DNA of 64,000 bases from Eikenella corrodens (GTDB taxonomy: Bacteria; Pseudomonadota; Gammaproteobacteria; Burkholderiales; Neisseriaceae). The stretch covers positions 806,001 through 870,000 of the forward strand of contig NZ_CP034670.1 of the NCBI RefSeq assembly GCF_003990355.1, read 5' to 3'. A program made the position numbers and the translations under genes. The notes beneath the pieces were generated by a model. The model saw nothing but the letters and a program-made list of their open reading frames with translations, did not search any database and had not been told where the DNA came from. Shown piece after piece: positions 35,080 through 43,872 of the stretch; position 1 is the stretch's first letter; each line of letters opens with the position of its first letter.

Positions 35080-36420
35080 ATGAACTGGCAGCAACTGCTC
35101 AGCACCAAGCGTTTCAAGCCCGAGAACGGCCAACTGGTGGCCACCGTTACCCCCTCCAGCCAAGAAGGCGCGGATGCGCTACGCACCGATTTCCACATCG
35201 ATTACGACCGCGTGGTGTTTTCCGGCTCGTTCCGGCGGCTGGGGCGCAAAACGCAGGTGCACCCTTTCGCCGAACACGACCATACCCACAACCGACTCAC
35301 CCACAGCGTGGAAGTGGCCAGCGTGGGGCGCAGCCTGGGCAACCGCGTGGGCGTGATGCTGGCCAAGGGCGGTTTCCTGCCGCCGGAGAATACGCCATCC
35401 GATATCGGCGCCGTGGTGCAGGTGGCCTGCCTTGCGCACGATATGGGCAACCCGCCTTTCGGCCACACCGGCGAAGAGGCATTGCGTGATTGGTTCCGCA
35501 ATCCCGAGCACGCAGGCTACCTGAAACACCTGGCCGAAGCCGAACGGCGCGACGTGCAAACCTACGAAGGCAATGCCCACAGCCTGCGCATCCTCTCCAA
35601 CCTCGAAATGTACCGCCACCGCGGCGGCATGCGGCTTACCGCCGCCTCCATCGGCGCACTGCTCAAATACCCGTGGACCACTTCCGCACCGCAAGGCTTG
35701 AAAAAATTCAATATTTATCAAACCGAGCTGCCGTTTATCGAATGTGTGGCCGCCGAATTGGGGCTACCTGAAACCGCCGCGCACCATTGGAGCCGCCACC
35801 CCCTGTCCTACCTGATGGAGGCGGCAGATGACATCTGCTACGCGCTCTTGGATTTGGAAGACGCGGTGGAGCTCGGCTTGTTGGATGACCGCGAAGTGGA
35901 AAACGTATTGCAGGGCATGGTGCACATCGACAAACTCTGGCCGGAGCAATCCGCCCGCCAGCGTTGCGCCATGCTGCGCGGCATGGCCATCGGCCGCGCC
36001 ATCGACGACATGGCGCAAACCTTTATGCTGCACCATGCCGACCTGCTCGCCGGCAGCTTCCAAGGCAAAGACCTGCTCAGCGTGTGCACGCCCGAAGTGC
36101 GCGATTCGCTGGAGCGGGCCAAAGAACTGGCGCGCACCCGCGTGTTCCGCCACCAAAGCAAGCTGATTACCGAAATCGCCGCCTTTCCCTGCATCGGCTC
36201 GATTCTCAACCTGCTCGTACCCGCCGCCTTCGCCTACCTCACCAAAGCGCACATCGGCACCCGCCAGTCGCTGGCCTTGGAGCTGCTGCGCGACGATCCG
36301 TTGAACGAGCAGGACACGCTTTACACCGCCTACATGAAAATCCTCGATTTCGTCGGCGGCATGACCGACAACGCCGCCGCCCGGCTGGCGCGTGAAGTGT
36401 CGGGCATCGGGATGCTGTAG
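35080..36420 (+). CDS. dgt: Deoxyguanosinetriphosphate triphosphohydrolase-like protein
   Basis: 446 residues, HD-domain dNTPase. RDFHID-type start (TDFHIDYDRVVFSGSFRRLGRKTQVHPF), HNRLTHSVEVASVGRSLG (first HD His), CLAHDMGNPPFGHTGEEAL (HD motif), and EAADDICYALLDLEDAVELG (late Asp). Cleaves dGTP or other dNTPs to nucleoside and tripolyphosphate. Two in-frame DUS copies encode AGYLKH and GLPET. Single gene flanked by DUS pairs. Confidence 0.93.
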   Translation: MNWQQLLSTKRFKPENGQLVATVTPSSQEGADALRTDFHIDYDRVVFSGSFRRLGRKTQVHPFAEHDHTHNRLTHSVEVASVGRSLGNRVGVMLAKGGFLPPENTPSDIGAVVQVACLAHDMGNPPFGHTGEEALRDWFRNPEHAGYLKHLAEAERRDVQTYEGNAHSLRILSNLEMYRHRGGMRLTAASIGALLKYPWTTSAPQGLKKFNIYQTELPFIECVAAELGLPETAAHHWSRHPLSYLMEAADDICYALLDLEDAVELGLLDDREVENVLQGMVHIDKLWPEQSARQRCAMLRGMAIGRAIDDMAQTFMLHHADLLAGSFQGKDLLSVCTPEVRDSLERAKELARTRVFRHQSKLITEIAAFPCIGSILNLLVPAAFAYLTKAHIGTRQSLALELLRDDPLNEQDTLYTAYMKILDFVGGMTDNAAARLAREVSGIGML

Positions 36421-36518
36421 CCGTTGCCGGGCAGGGGGCGGCCAATGTTTTAAGCGGTTTGGAAATATGTGCTGCAAAGCATTGGGGAAACAGCCAATCT
36501 TGTCGCCGGGCAAAATAA

Positions 36519-36545
36519 AGGCTACCTGAAACCACAGGTAGCCTT
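36519..36545 (+). terminator. Inverted DUS pair (second half imperfect) between convergent genes
   Basis: AGGCTACCTGAAACCACAGG then TAGCCTTT. Lies between dgt and the secreted-protein gene, 18 bp from the latter's stop. Confidence 0.5.
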
Positions 36546-36562
36546 TATGGCAAACGGCCAGC

Positions 36563-36919
36563 TTAATGGTCGCGATCCAAATCGGCTTTGTATTCGATAT
36601 GGCCGTTGCCTTTGCGCTCGATCTCTACATCCAATTCTTGATCGCCGCGCCGGAATTTAAGGTCGGCATCGTGGGGTTTGATTTCGGATTCCACCAGGCG
36701 GAAGCCTTGGCTGCGGGCATGGCTGATAACGCGTTGTGCAAGCTGTCGCACGTCGTTGCCGCGCAGGTGGAATTTGGCTTCAAATTCGCCATCGTCTTGC
36801 GCTTCTGCCTTCACCACCTGCGCACCGCGCGGGCGGTAGATTTCGCGCGGCAGGGTATCGGCTGCGGCAAAAGAGGAGAAACCGGCCAGCATGGCGGCCA
36901 ACAGTAAAGTTTTCTTCAT
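36563..36919 (-). CDS. Small secreted protein of unknown function
   Basis: 118 residues from ATG 36919. Signal peptide MKKTLLLAAMLAGFSSFAAA, probable cleavage before DTLP. The mature part is charged with alternating strands (EFEAKFHLRGNDVRQLAQRV, ELDVEIERKGNGHIEYKADLDRDH) and could be a PepSY-like periplasmic fold, but I do not recognise it. RBS AAGGAC precedes the start. A longer upstream frame exists but the signal peptide fixes the start. Confidence 0.72.
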   Translation of the reverse strand: MKKTLLLAAMLAGFSSFAAADTLPREIYRPRGAQVVKAEAQDDGEFEAKFHLRGNDVRQLAQRVISHARSQGFRLVESEIKPHDADLKFRRGDQELDVEIERKGNGHIEYKADLDRDH

Positions 36920-37002
36920 GGGAATGTCCTTTTGGAAGGGTGGGGAAAACGGTGTGCATATTAATGGCGGCATAATCTTGCCGCAATAGGGCGGAGGGAT
37001 TT

Positions 37003-37142
37003 TATAGTGAATTAACAAAAACCAGTGCAGCCTTGGCCCGCCTTGCCATGACGTGTGTACTGTCTGCGGCTCGCCGCCTTGCCATGACGTGTGTACTGTC
37101 TGCGGCTCGCCGCCTTGTCCTGATTTTTGTTAATCCACTATA
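37003..37142. repeat. Correia-type element with internal 36-bp tandem duplication, 140 bp
   Basis: Ends TATAGTGAATTAACAAAAAC and TTTTTGTTAATCCACTATA. The stretch CGCCTTGCCATGACGTGTGT through GGCTCGC occurs twice in tandem (37039-37074 and 37075-37110). Removing one unit gives exactly the 104-bp size of the other copies. It occupies most of spacer 36920-37247. Confidence 0.88.
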
Positions 37143-37202
37143 TGAAGCAGTAACTATTTCAGCCATGCCGGGCTTAAAAACGGCTGGGCGGGCAAATGCA
37201 AA

Positions 37203-37228
37203 AGGCTACCTGAATTTTCAGGTAGCCT
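37203..37228 (-). terminator. Inverted DUS pair after the Spy-like gene
   Basis: AGGCTACCTGAA and TTCAGGTAGCCT with a 2-base gap, 20 bp downstream of the Spy/CpxP-like gene on the minus strand. Confidence 0.55.
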
Positions 37229-37247
37229 TTCCATCGGGCAGGGTGCT

Positions 37248-37655
37248 TTATTGATACAGGCAATGCCTGCGCCATTCCTGCCGCTGCTGCGGCGTGAGGA
37301 TTTGCAGCAGGGCGTGTTGGGCGCGCAGGTTTTCCACTTCACGCTGCATTTGCGTGGTGTATTTTTCGTTCACATAATGCCGTGCCATGTTTTCATCAAA
37401 CACCGGGCCGGAGAGCACCAGGTTGGAAGCCTGCGTGGTGTATTGGCGCAGGTTGCGCGATTGCACCACGAGGTTGTCCATCCGTTGGCGGTATTCGGCA
37501 CGCACTTGGCGCAGCTGCTCTTGTTGGCTGCTGCTGAGCGCAAGCTGGCGCATATCGCAGTTGGGGCTGTCGGCCAAGGCAAGGCTGCCGGCAGTGAGCA
37601 GGACGGTGGAAAACACAATCCGGCAAAGGGTTTGGCGGCGGGGGAGAGGAGTCAT
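37248..37655 (-). CDS. Spy/CpxP-like periplasmic protein
   Basis: 135 residues. N-terminal signal peptide (RIVFSTVLLTAGSLALA, cleavage before DSPNC), then an all-helical acidic/basic region with two LTxxQ-like motifs: LALSSSQQEQLRQVRAEY and LLQILTPQQRQEWRRH. These mark the Spy/CpxP fold, periplasmic chaperones or zinc-sensing accessory proteins. The specific partner is unknown. Divergent from rpe. Confidence 0.75.
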   Translation of the reverse strand: MTPLPRRQTLCRIVFSTVLLTAGSLALADSPNCDMRQLALSSSQQEQLRQVRAEYRQRMDNLVVQSRNLRQYTTQASNLVLSGPVFDENMARHYVNEKYTTQMQREVENLRAQHALLQILTPQQRQEWRRHCLYQ

Positions 37656-37733
37656 GGGATTAACTCTTTAGATTCAGTATCGAACCAAGTAAATTTATTG
37701 CCGCCAGTATACGAATGACGGCGTGAAACACGG

Positions 37734-37739
37734 TATAAT
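37734..37739 (+). promoter_or_regulatory. Possible -10 element of rpe
   Basis: Perfect TATAAT, 100 bp before the rpe start in the divergent spacer; no clear -35 is seen. Confidence 0.3.
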
Positions 37740-37838
37740 CTTGGTAAACCTGTGTAAACAACAATGTAGTGGAAAACACTACGTTTTTGGCACGATGTGC
37801 GATTGATTATAGCCCCATTTATAGAAGAAAGCACCAAT

Positions 37839-38522
37839 ATGACCCACTACCGTATCGCTCCGAGCATTTTATCTGCCGATTTCGCCCGTTTGGGCGAAGA
37901 AGTGCAGCGCGTGATTGCCGCCGGGGCCGACTGGATCCATTTTGATGTGATGGACAACCACTACGTGCCCAACCTCACTTTCGGGTCGATGGTGTGCGCC
38001 GCGCTCAAGCCTTATGCCACCGTGCCGCTGGATGTGCATTTGATGGTGGAGCCGGTGGACGAAATGATTCAGGCTTTTGCCAAGGCCGGGGCGGATATCA
38101 TCACCTTCCACCCCGAAGCCAGCCGCCATATCGACCGCAGCCTGAGCCTGATTCGCGACAGCGGCTGCCGCGCCGGGCTGGTGCTCAACCCCGCCACGCC
38201 GGTGTATGTGTTGGAACACGTGTTAGACAAGCTCGATGTGGTGCTGCTGATGTCGGTTAATCCCGGCTTTGGCGGGCAGAAATTTATTCCGCACACGCTG
38301 GAGAAAATCGAACAGGTGCGCTCGCTCACCGACCTCTACGCCGCCGAAAGCGGCCGCCGCATCCTGATTGAGGTGGACGGCGGCATCAAGGCCGACAATA
38401 TCGCCGAAGTTGCCGCCGCCGGTGCCGATACTTTCGTGGCCGGTTCCGCCATTTTCAATCAGCCCGACTATGCAGCGGTGATTGCCGAAATGCGGCGGCA
38501 GTTGGAAAAGGCCGGCGGTTGA
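37839..38522 (+). CDS. rpe: Ribulose-phosphate 3-epimerase
   Basis: 227 residues from ATG 37839. TIM barrel of the pentose phosphate pathway interconverting ribulose-5-P and xylulose-5-P. IAPSILSADFARLGEEV (catalytic Asp), WIHFDVMDNHYVPNLTFG (metal His and Asp), LMVEPVDEMI, ITFHPEAS (His), VLLMSVNPGFGGQKFI and VDGGIKADNI (catalytic Asp). RBS-like AGAAGA upstream; the longer frame is not needed. Confidence 0.96.
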   Translation: MTHYRIAPSILSADFARLGEEVQRVIAAGADWIHFDVMDNHYVPNLTFGSMVCAALKPYATVPLDVHLMVEPVDEMIQAFAKAGADIITFHPEASRHIDRSLSLIRDSGCRAGLVLNPATPVYVLEHVLDKLDVVLLMSVNPGFGGQKFIPHTLEKIEQVRSLTDLYAAESGRRILIEVDGGIKADNIAEVAAAGADTFVAGSAIFNQPDYAAVIAEMRRQLEKAGG

Positions 38523-38652
38523 TACGGCAAAAGGCTACCTGAAATTCTCAAATACAGCGGAAGCGCTTCCTTCCTGCCGCGCGAGCCGCCTTGGCATACT
38601 TGGCATGGCTGGCAGCAAGGCAGGGGAAACCGAGTGCTTCCGCTCAAGCTTT

Positions 38653-38711
38653 TTCAGGTAGCCTATCTTGCAGGCTACCTGAAAAACCAAACCGCAGCTT
38701 TCAGGTAGCCT
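38653..38711 (+). repeat. Cluster of three DUS copies between rpe and proS
   Basis: TTCAGGTAGCCT (38653), AGGCTACCTGAA (38672) and TTCAGGTAGCCT ending 38711, so two alternative hairpins can form. A fourth DUS is at 38531, right after rpe. Confidence 0.8.
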
Positions 38712-38779
38712 CATGCTGCAGCCCGCCTGAAACATTGATACAATCCCCCGCTTATTCTTAATCCCGCAGAAAGCCCGTC

Positions 38780-40492
38780 ATGAAAGCCTCCCAGTTCTTT
38801 ATTTCCACCCTCAAAGAAGCCCCTGCCGAAGCCGCGCTGGCCAGTCATAAGCTCATGCTGCGCGCCGGGCTAATTAAGGCCAATGCCTCCGGCCTCTACA
38901 CTTGGATGCCCATGGGCTTGCGCGTGCTGCGCAAAGTGGAGGCCGTGGTGCGCGAAGAGATGAACCGCGCCGGTGCTATCGAGCTTTTGATGCCCGTTAT
39001 CCAGCCGGCCGATTTGTGGAAAGAATCCGGCCGTTGGGATTTCTACGGCGACGAGCTGCTGCGCATCACCGACCGCCACGACAACACCTTCTGCTTCAGC
39101 CCCACCTGCGAAGAGCTGATCACCGATATCGTGCGCAAAGAAATCACCAGCTACAAACAGCTGCCCAAGAATTTCTACCACATCCAAACCAAATTCCGCG
39201 ACGAACGCCGCCCCCGTTTCGGCGTGATGCGCGCGCGCGAATTTGTGATGAAAGATGCCTATTCCTTCCACGCCGACTACGAATCCCTGGTGCGCGACGG
39301 CTACCAGCCCATGTATCACGCCTACTGCCGCGTGTTCGACCGCCTGGGCCTCGACTACCGCCCCGTGGCCGCCGACACCGGCAGCATCGGCGGCACCGGC
39401 TCGCACGAATTCCAAGTGTTGGCCGAAAGCGGCGAAGATGTGATTGCCTACAGCAGCGAATCCGATTTCGCCGCCAATATCGAGCTTGCCCCCACCCTGC
39501 GCCAAAGCGGCGAGCGCGCCCCCGCTCAGGAAAAACTTGCCAAAGTGCACACCCCGGGCGTGAAAACCATTCCCGCGCTGGTGGAATTTTTGCAGATTCC
39601 GATTGAGCGCACGCTCAAATCCATCGTGGTGGAAGGCGAAGAAGAGGGCGAACTCGTATTGCTGCTGCTGCGCGGCGACCACGAATTCAACGACATCAAA
39701 GCCGAGAAACTGCCCGGCGTGAAAAGCCCGTTGGCCATGGCTGCGCCCGAAGCCATTAAAGAAAAATTCGGCGCAAACGGCGGCTCGCTCGGCCCGGTGG
39801 GCTTCAAAGGCAAAGTGTATGCCGACTTCGCCGTGGAAAAACTGGCCGACACCGTGATCGGCGCCAACGAAGACGACCACCACTACACCGGCTTCAACTT
39901 CGGCCGCGACTGCCCCGAGCCCGAATTTGCCGACATCCGCAACGTGATCAACGGCGACCCCAGCCCAGACGGCAAAGGCTACCTGAAACTCGCACGCGGC
40001 ATCGAAGTCGGCCACGTGTTCCAGCTGCGCGACAAATATTCCGCCGCCCTGAACGCCTCGTTCTTGGACAACAACGGCAAATCGCAAATCATGGAAATGG
40101 GCTGCTACGGCATCGGCATCACCCGCATCGTGGCCGCCGCCATCGAGCAAAACAATGATGAGCGCGGCATCATCTGGACCAACGCCATGGCGCCGTTCCA
40201 AGCCGTGATCGTGCCAATGAACTACAAAAAATCCGAAGCCGTGCGCGAGGCCGCCGATAAAATCTACGCCGAACTCACCGCCGCCGGAGTGGACGTGCTG
40301 CTCGACGACCGCGACGAACGCGCCGGCGTGCTGCTGGCCGACAGCGAACTATTGGGCATCCCGCACCGCATCGCCATCGGCGACCGCGGCCTGAAAGAAG
40401 GCAAAGTGGAATACACCGGGCGGCGCAGCGGCGAAACCGAACTGGTGGCGGCAGGCGAAATTGCCGCCAAGCTGAAAGGTTTGCTGGCTTAA
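38780..40492 (+). CDS. proS: Proline--tRNA ligase (bacterial type, with editing domain)
   Basis: 570 residues. Class II motifs: LPMGLRVLRKVEAVVREEM (motif 1 region), FRDERRPRFGVMRAREFVMKDAYSFH (motif 2), MEMGCYGIGITRIVAAAIEQ (motif 3). An insertion of about 180 residues between motifs 2 and 3 carries the editing domain that removes Ala-tRNA-Pro, as in E. coli. C-terminal anticodon-binding domain VDVLLDDRDERAGV. A DUS in frame encodes KGYLKLARG. Confidence 0.97.
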   Translation: MKASQFFISTLKEAPAEAALASHKLMLRAGLIKANASGLYTWMPMGLRVLRKVEAVVREEMNRAGAIELLMPVIQPADLWKESGRWDFYGDELLRITDRHDNTFCFSPTCEELITDIVRKEITSYKQLPKNFYHIQTKFRDERRPRFGVMRAREFVMKDAYSFHADYESLVRDGYQPMYHAYCRVFDRLGLDYRPVAADTGSIGGTGSHEFQVLAESGEDVIAYSSESDFAANIELAPTLRQSGERAPAQEKLAKVHTPGVKTIPALVEFLQIPIERTLKSIVVEGEEEGELVLLLLRGDHEFNDIKAEKLPGVKSPLAMAAPEAIKEKFGANGGSLGPVGFKGKVYADFAVEKLADTVIGANEDDHHYTGFNFGRDCPEPEFADIRNVINGDPSPDGKGYLKLARGIEVGHVFQLRDKYSAALNASFLDNNGKSQIMEMGCYGIGITRIVAAAIEQNNDERGIIWTNAMAPFQAVIVPMNYKKSEAVREAADKIYAELTAAGVDVLLDDRDERAGVLLADSELLGIPHRIAIGDRGLKEGKVEYTGRRSGETELVAAGEIAAKLKGLLA

Positions 40493-40654
40493 GCATTGCG
40501 CCGGATTAGGGGTTACCTGAAAAACTTGGCTGGATAGAAGCTGCGTTTGTTTTCAGGTAGCCTTTTATGTTGCCGCAGGCGGGTTCTGTTGCTATTCATA
40601 CAGTTGGCTCTCCCCGCGCCTGCGCTCATTTTAAGCCCGGGCAAGATGTGCAAA

Positions 40655-40715
40655 AGGCTACCTGAAAGCGAAGCGTCAACGCAGATAAAACGTTAGCCCG
40701 GCTTTCAGGTAGCCT
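40655..40715 (+). repeat. DUS-capped repeat, family 'GAAGCTTCAACGCAG'
   Basis: AGGCTACCTGAAAGCGAAGC, GTCAACGCAGATAAAACG and the inverse DUS ending at 40715. The 327-bp spacer 40493-40819 also holds an imperfect DUS pair (40511-40563) and no gene. Confidence 0.6.
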
Positions 40716-40819
40716 TTATACCTCTGAGTTCTATCGATCCGCACAAACCGTTATTTAGCCGAGAGCCCGCTTTCCGCTACAATCCTGCCTTTCCCAACCA
40801 CACATAAAGGAACCCAATC

Positions 40820-41368
40820 ATGGCACGTCTTCCCGTCCACACCGTAGAAACCGCTCCCGAAGCCGCCAAGCCGCGCGTGGAAGCCGCGCTCAAGGCCAAC
40901 GGCTTTATCCCCAACCTCATCGGCGTGTTGGCCAATGCGCCCGAAGCCCTGGCGTTTTATCAGGAAGTGGGCAAGCTCAATGCCGCCAACAGCCTCACTC
41001 CCGGTGAGGTGGAAGTGGTGCAGATTATTGCTGCCAAAACCAACGAGTGCGGCTTCTGCGTGGCCGGGCACACCAAAATCGCCACGCTGAAAAAACTGCT
41101 TTCCGAAAAAGCCATCCAAGCCTCGCGCCATCTGAACCCCGTCGAATTCGACGATGCCAAACTGGCTGCCCTGGCCGCCTTCACCCAAGCCGTGATGGCG
41201 AAAAAAGGCGCGGTGTCCGATGCCGAGCTGCAAGCCTTTCTAGACGCGGGCTACAACAAACAGCAATCGGTCGAAGTGGTAATGGGTGTGGCACTGGCCA
41301 CCCTGTGCAACTACACCAACAACCTGGCGCAAACCGACATCAACCCCGAATTGCGCGATTACGCTTAA
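40820..41368 (+). CDS. Carboxymuconolactone decarboxylase/AhpD-like peroxidase-type protein
   Basis: 182 residues, all-helical AhpD-like fold. The redox motif NECGFCVAGH has Cys77-x-x-Cys80 and His84, as in alkylhydroperoxidase D family proteins. It probably reduces peroxides or acts in disulfide exchange in the cytosol; the physiological partner is unknown. RBS AAAGGA before ATG 40820. Single gene. Confidence 0.85.
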   Translation: MARLPVHTVETAPEAAKPRVEAALKANGFIPNLIGVLANAPEALAFYQEVGKLNAANSLTPGEVEVVQIIAAKTNECGFCVAGHTKIATLKKLLSEKAIQASRHLNPVEFDDAKLAALAAFTQAVMAKKGAVSDAELQAFLDAGYNKQQSVEVVMGVALATLCNYTNNLAQTDINPELRDYA

Positions 41369-41405
41369 ACACACGCAGCCTGCTGCGGTGAGCGAAACTA
41401 AAGAA

Positions 41406-41431
41406 AGGCTACCTGAAATTTCAGGTAGCCT
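41406..41431 (+). terminator. Abutting inverted DUS pair after the AhpD-like gene
   Basis: AGGCTACCTGAAA/TTTCAGGTAGCCT followed by TT, a 13-bp stem without loop bases to spare, 37 bp after the stop. Confidence 0.6.
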
Positions 41432-41465
41432 TTGGTTATGGGGCGGCAGAGCTTTGCCGACAGGG

Positions 41466-41567
41466 TATAGTGGATTAGCAAAAACCAGTACGGCGTTGGC
41501 TCGCCTTGCCGTATTGCCCATACTGTCTGCGGCCCGCCGCCTTGTTCTGGTTTTTTTAATCCACTAT
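41466..41567. repeat. Short Correia-type element (CREE), 102 bp, slightly diverged
   Basis: TATAGTGGATTAGCAAAAAC to TTTTTTTAATCCACTAT; interior has several substitutions (GTATTGCCCATACTGTCTGC). Lies in spacer 41369-41722 together with two DUS pairs. Confidence 0.82.
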
Positions 41568-41722
41568 CGGTTCGAGCCTTTGAGGTTTTCAGGCAGCCGG
41601 TTCCATTGCAGGCTACCTGAAAACCTGTGGGGCGGCCTGCCGCGTTCATTTGTCCTGCCGCAAGCGGCCTGTTCCTGTTCGGTGTACAATGCCGCCGTTC
41701 AACCATCAACCCAGGAGCTCCC

Positions 41723-42658
41723 ATGCCCAGCACCCAAACCCAGATTGCCGGTTTCTCGTTTGACAACTGCCTCATGAACGCCGCCGGCGTGGCTTGCATG
41801 AGCATTGCCGAATTGGAAGAAGTGAAAAACTCCGCCGCCGGCAGCTTCGTGACCAAAACCGCCACCCTCGAGCCGCGCGCCGGCAACCCCGAGCCGCGCT
41901 ACCGCAACGTGCCGCTGGGCAGCATCAACTCCATGGGCCTGCCCAACCACGGTATCGATTACTACCTCGACTACCTGCTCGACCTGCAAAACCGCGAGCC
42001 GAACCGCACCTTCTTCCTCTCCCTGGTGGGCATGTCGCCCAGCGAAACCCACACCCTCCTGCGCAAAGTGGAAGAGAGCGGATTTAGCGGCCTCACCGAG
42101 CTCAATCTTTCCTGCCCCAACGTGCCGGGCAAGCCACAGATTGCCTATGATTTTGAAACCACGGAAAAAATCCTCGGCGATGCCTTTGCCTATTTCAGCA
42201 AACCGCTGGGCATCAAGCTGCCGCCCTATTTCGATATCGTCCACTTCGACCAAGCCGCCACCATTTTCAACAAATTCCCGCTCAAATTTGTGAACTGCGT
42301 CAATTCCGTCGGCAACGGCCTGTATGTGGAAGACGAAACCGTGATCATCCGCCCCAAAAACGGCTTCGGCGGCATCGGCGGCGAATACATCAAGCCCACG
42401 GCGCTGGCCAATGTGCACGCCTTCTACCAGCGGCTCAACCCTTCCATCCGCATCATCGGCACCGGCGGCGTGCTTACCGGCCGCGATGCCTTCGAACACA
42501 TCCTGTGCGGTGCCAGCATGGTGCAGGTGGGCACCACCCTGCATAAAGAAGGCGTACCCGCCTTTACCCGCATCACCGAAGAGCTGAAAGCCATCATGAC
42601 CGAAAAAGGCTATGAAACGCTGGACGATGTCCGCGGCAAATTGAAATATTTGGACTAA
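41723..42658 (+). CDS. Dihydroorotate dehydrogenase, class 1A type
   Basis: 311 residues from ATG 41723 (AGGAG 7 bp upstream). FMN TIM barrel: GSFVTKTATLEPRAGNP, SINSMGLPNHGIDYYL and the active-site loop ELNLSCPNVPGKPQ with Cys131, which marks class 1 cytosolic enzymes; class 1A forms use fumarate as electron acceptor, whereas class 2 PyrD has Ser and is membrane bound. GTGGVLTGRDAFEHILCGA binds FMN phosphate. It catalyses the fourth step of pyrimidine synthesis. A class 2 enzyme might also exist elsewhere. Confidence 0.88.
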   Translation: MPSTQTQIAGFSFDNCLMNAAGVACMSIAELEEVKNSAAGSFVTKTATLEPRAGNPEPRYRNVPLGSINSMGLPNHGIDYYLDYLLDLQNREPNRTFFLSLVGMSPSETHTLLRKVEESGFSGLTELNLSCPNVPGKPQIAYDFETTEKILGDAFAYFSKPLGIKLPPYFDIVHFDQAATIFNKFPLKFVNCVNSVGNGLYVEDETVIIRPKNGFGGIGGEYIKPTALANVHAFYQRLNPSIRIIGTGGVLTGRDAFEHILCGASMVQVGTTLHKEGVPAFTRITEELKAIMTEKGYETLDDVRGKLKYLD

Positions 42659-42683
42659 CCGAAAACGGCGTATCCAACAATAA

Positions 42684-42725
42684 AGGCTACCTGAAAACCT
42701 TGGCAACAGGATTTTCAGGTAGCCT
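42684..42725 (+). terminator. Inverted DUS pair after the dihydroorotate dehydrogenase gene
   Basis: AGGCTACCTGAAAA and TTTTCAGGTAGCCT with a 14-base loop followed by TTTT. Confidence 0.6.
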
Positions 42726-42771
42726 TTTCTATATGGTATATTCACTCCAAACAACTCTATTTCAAACGATT

Positions 42772-43761
42772 ATGCCCTCATCCCCAAAATCCGTCCAAGA
42801 CTGGATCTCGTCCAGCCACTTGTATGAAGAAAACCTGTTCTTCTATTTTCTGATTAATCTGGTTTGGTATTTTATCGGAGTGGCCACCTTGGGCTTCAAG
42901 GTTTCCGGGCTCAACACCACCTCCAACCTGCTGCTCAACTTCCTGTGGTGCGTCTGCCTGTGGGCGGCGGTGTGTTTTCCCGATTTCTGGTATCGGCTGA
43001 TATTGGGGGAAGACGCCTACTTGTTCCGCGAGGAGGAAAAATTTCAGGATATATTGGATGTCATCCAAGACGAGGAAAGCCGGGAGGAAGCCGCCGCTTA
43101 CTTGGAGGAAAGCAGCAGCCGCCTGATGCGGCGCAGCGAGATTTTGGCACTGGGCTTTCTGTTTATGGTGCTGCTGTTTGATGCTTTTTATTGCAAAGCC
43201 TGGATGAAAAACCTGGCCTTGGTATGGCAGCCCGATTGGGTAACGGCATGTATCGATTGGGTGAAGAGCCATTTAAATATGCCGCCAATTAATGAAGGTT
43301 GGGATTTATTCTATTTGGATTTTGGAGACTCGGAAACAGACCACATATTGAAGGCGAAGTTCGGTGATGAATTTCAGTTTATACAAACGCCGTTCAGCAA
43401 TACCCTATTTTTTTATCACTTTATCCGTTGCGTATTGTTTGTCCCCATTGTGGCGGCACTTTCTTATGTATTGTGGCAGCCGATGCAGCTGATGGGAAAT
43501 TCGGATAAGGATCCTGCCAATATTCGCAGTATCATGGGCTTTATCCGCGCTTGCGCCTGGTCTATTGTGATGGGATTCTTTCTGGTTTTGATAAGCTACG
43601 CTTTAATTGCCGGCATTACTAGGTTTGCAGAGTATATTCTCTTTGCAAAAGGAATTGGCGTTCTCTCATTTATGTATTTTTTTATCGCACTACCAGTACG
43701 CTTTTTTGCGGGCTGGTTGGTGTTTTTCAAACGTGTTGTCTTAAAACTTATTTTCAGGTAG
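42772..43761 (+). CDS. Membrane protein of unknown function, paralogue 1
   Basis: About 329 residues from ATG 42772; ATG 42733 is in frame but the paralogue starts at the later point. Four to five hydrophobic segments (about residues 22-45, 50-72, 123-140, then two to three near the C-terminus), with an acidic cytoplasmic loop (EEEKFQDILDVIQDEESREE). It shares TLGFKVSGL, VWQPDWVTACIDW and the C-terminal WLVFFKRVV with the next gene. I do not recognise the family. The second half is more AT-rich than the flanking genes. A DUS overlaps its 3' end (43753-43765). Confidence 0.75.
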   Translation: MPSSPKSVQDWISSSHLYEENLFFYFLINLVWYFIGVATLGFKVSGLNTTSNLLLNFLWCVCLWAAVCFPDFWYRLILGEDAYLFREEEKFQDILDVIQDEESREEAAAYLEESSSRLMRRSEILALGFLFMVLLFDAFYCKAWMKNLALVWQPDWVTACIDWVKSHLNMPPINEGWDLFYLDFGDSETDHILKAKFGDEFQFIQTPFSNTLFFYHFIRCVLFVPIVAALSYVLWQPMQLMGNSDKDPANIRSIMGFIRACAWSIVMGFFLVLISYALIAGITRFAEYILFAKGIGVLSFMYFFIALPVRFFAGWLVFFKRVVLKLIFR

Positions 43762-43872
43762 CCTTCCGCCCCAAGCCGCACCTAAGCAAAAATGCCGATA
43801 CCCAACACTTCCCCTATACTTCCGCCCCGTTTTCACTAATACCGTTTCACTAATACCGAACATAGAGCCTAT

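Noticed and set aside
38870..40201. 443-aa minus-strand frame rich in His, Phe and Val
   Set aside because: Shadow of proS on the opposite strand.
40493..40819. Possible small gene in the proS-AhpD spacer
   Set aside because: Only DUS repeats and short unconvincing frames are present.
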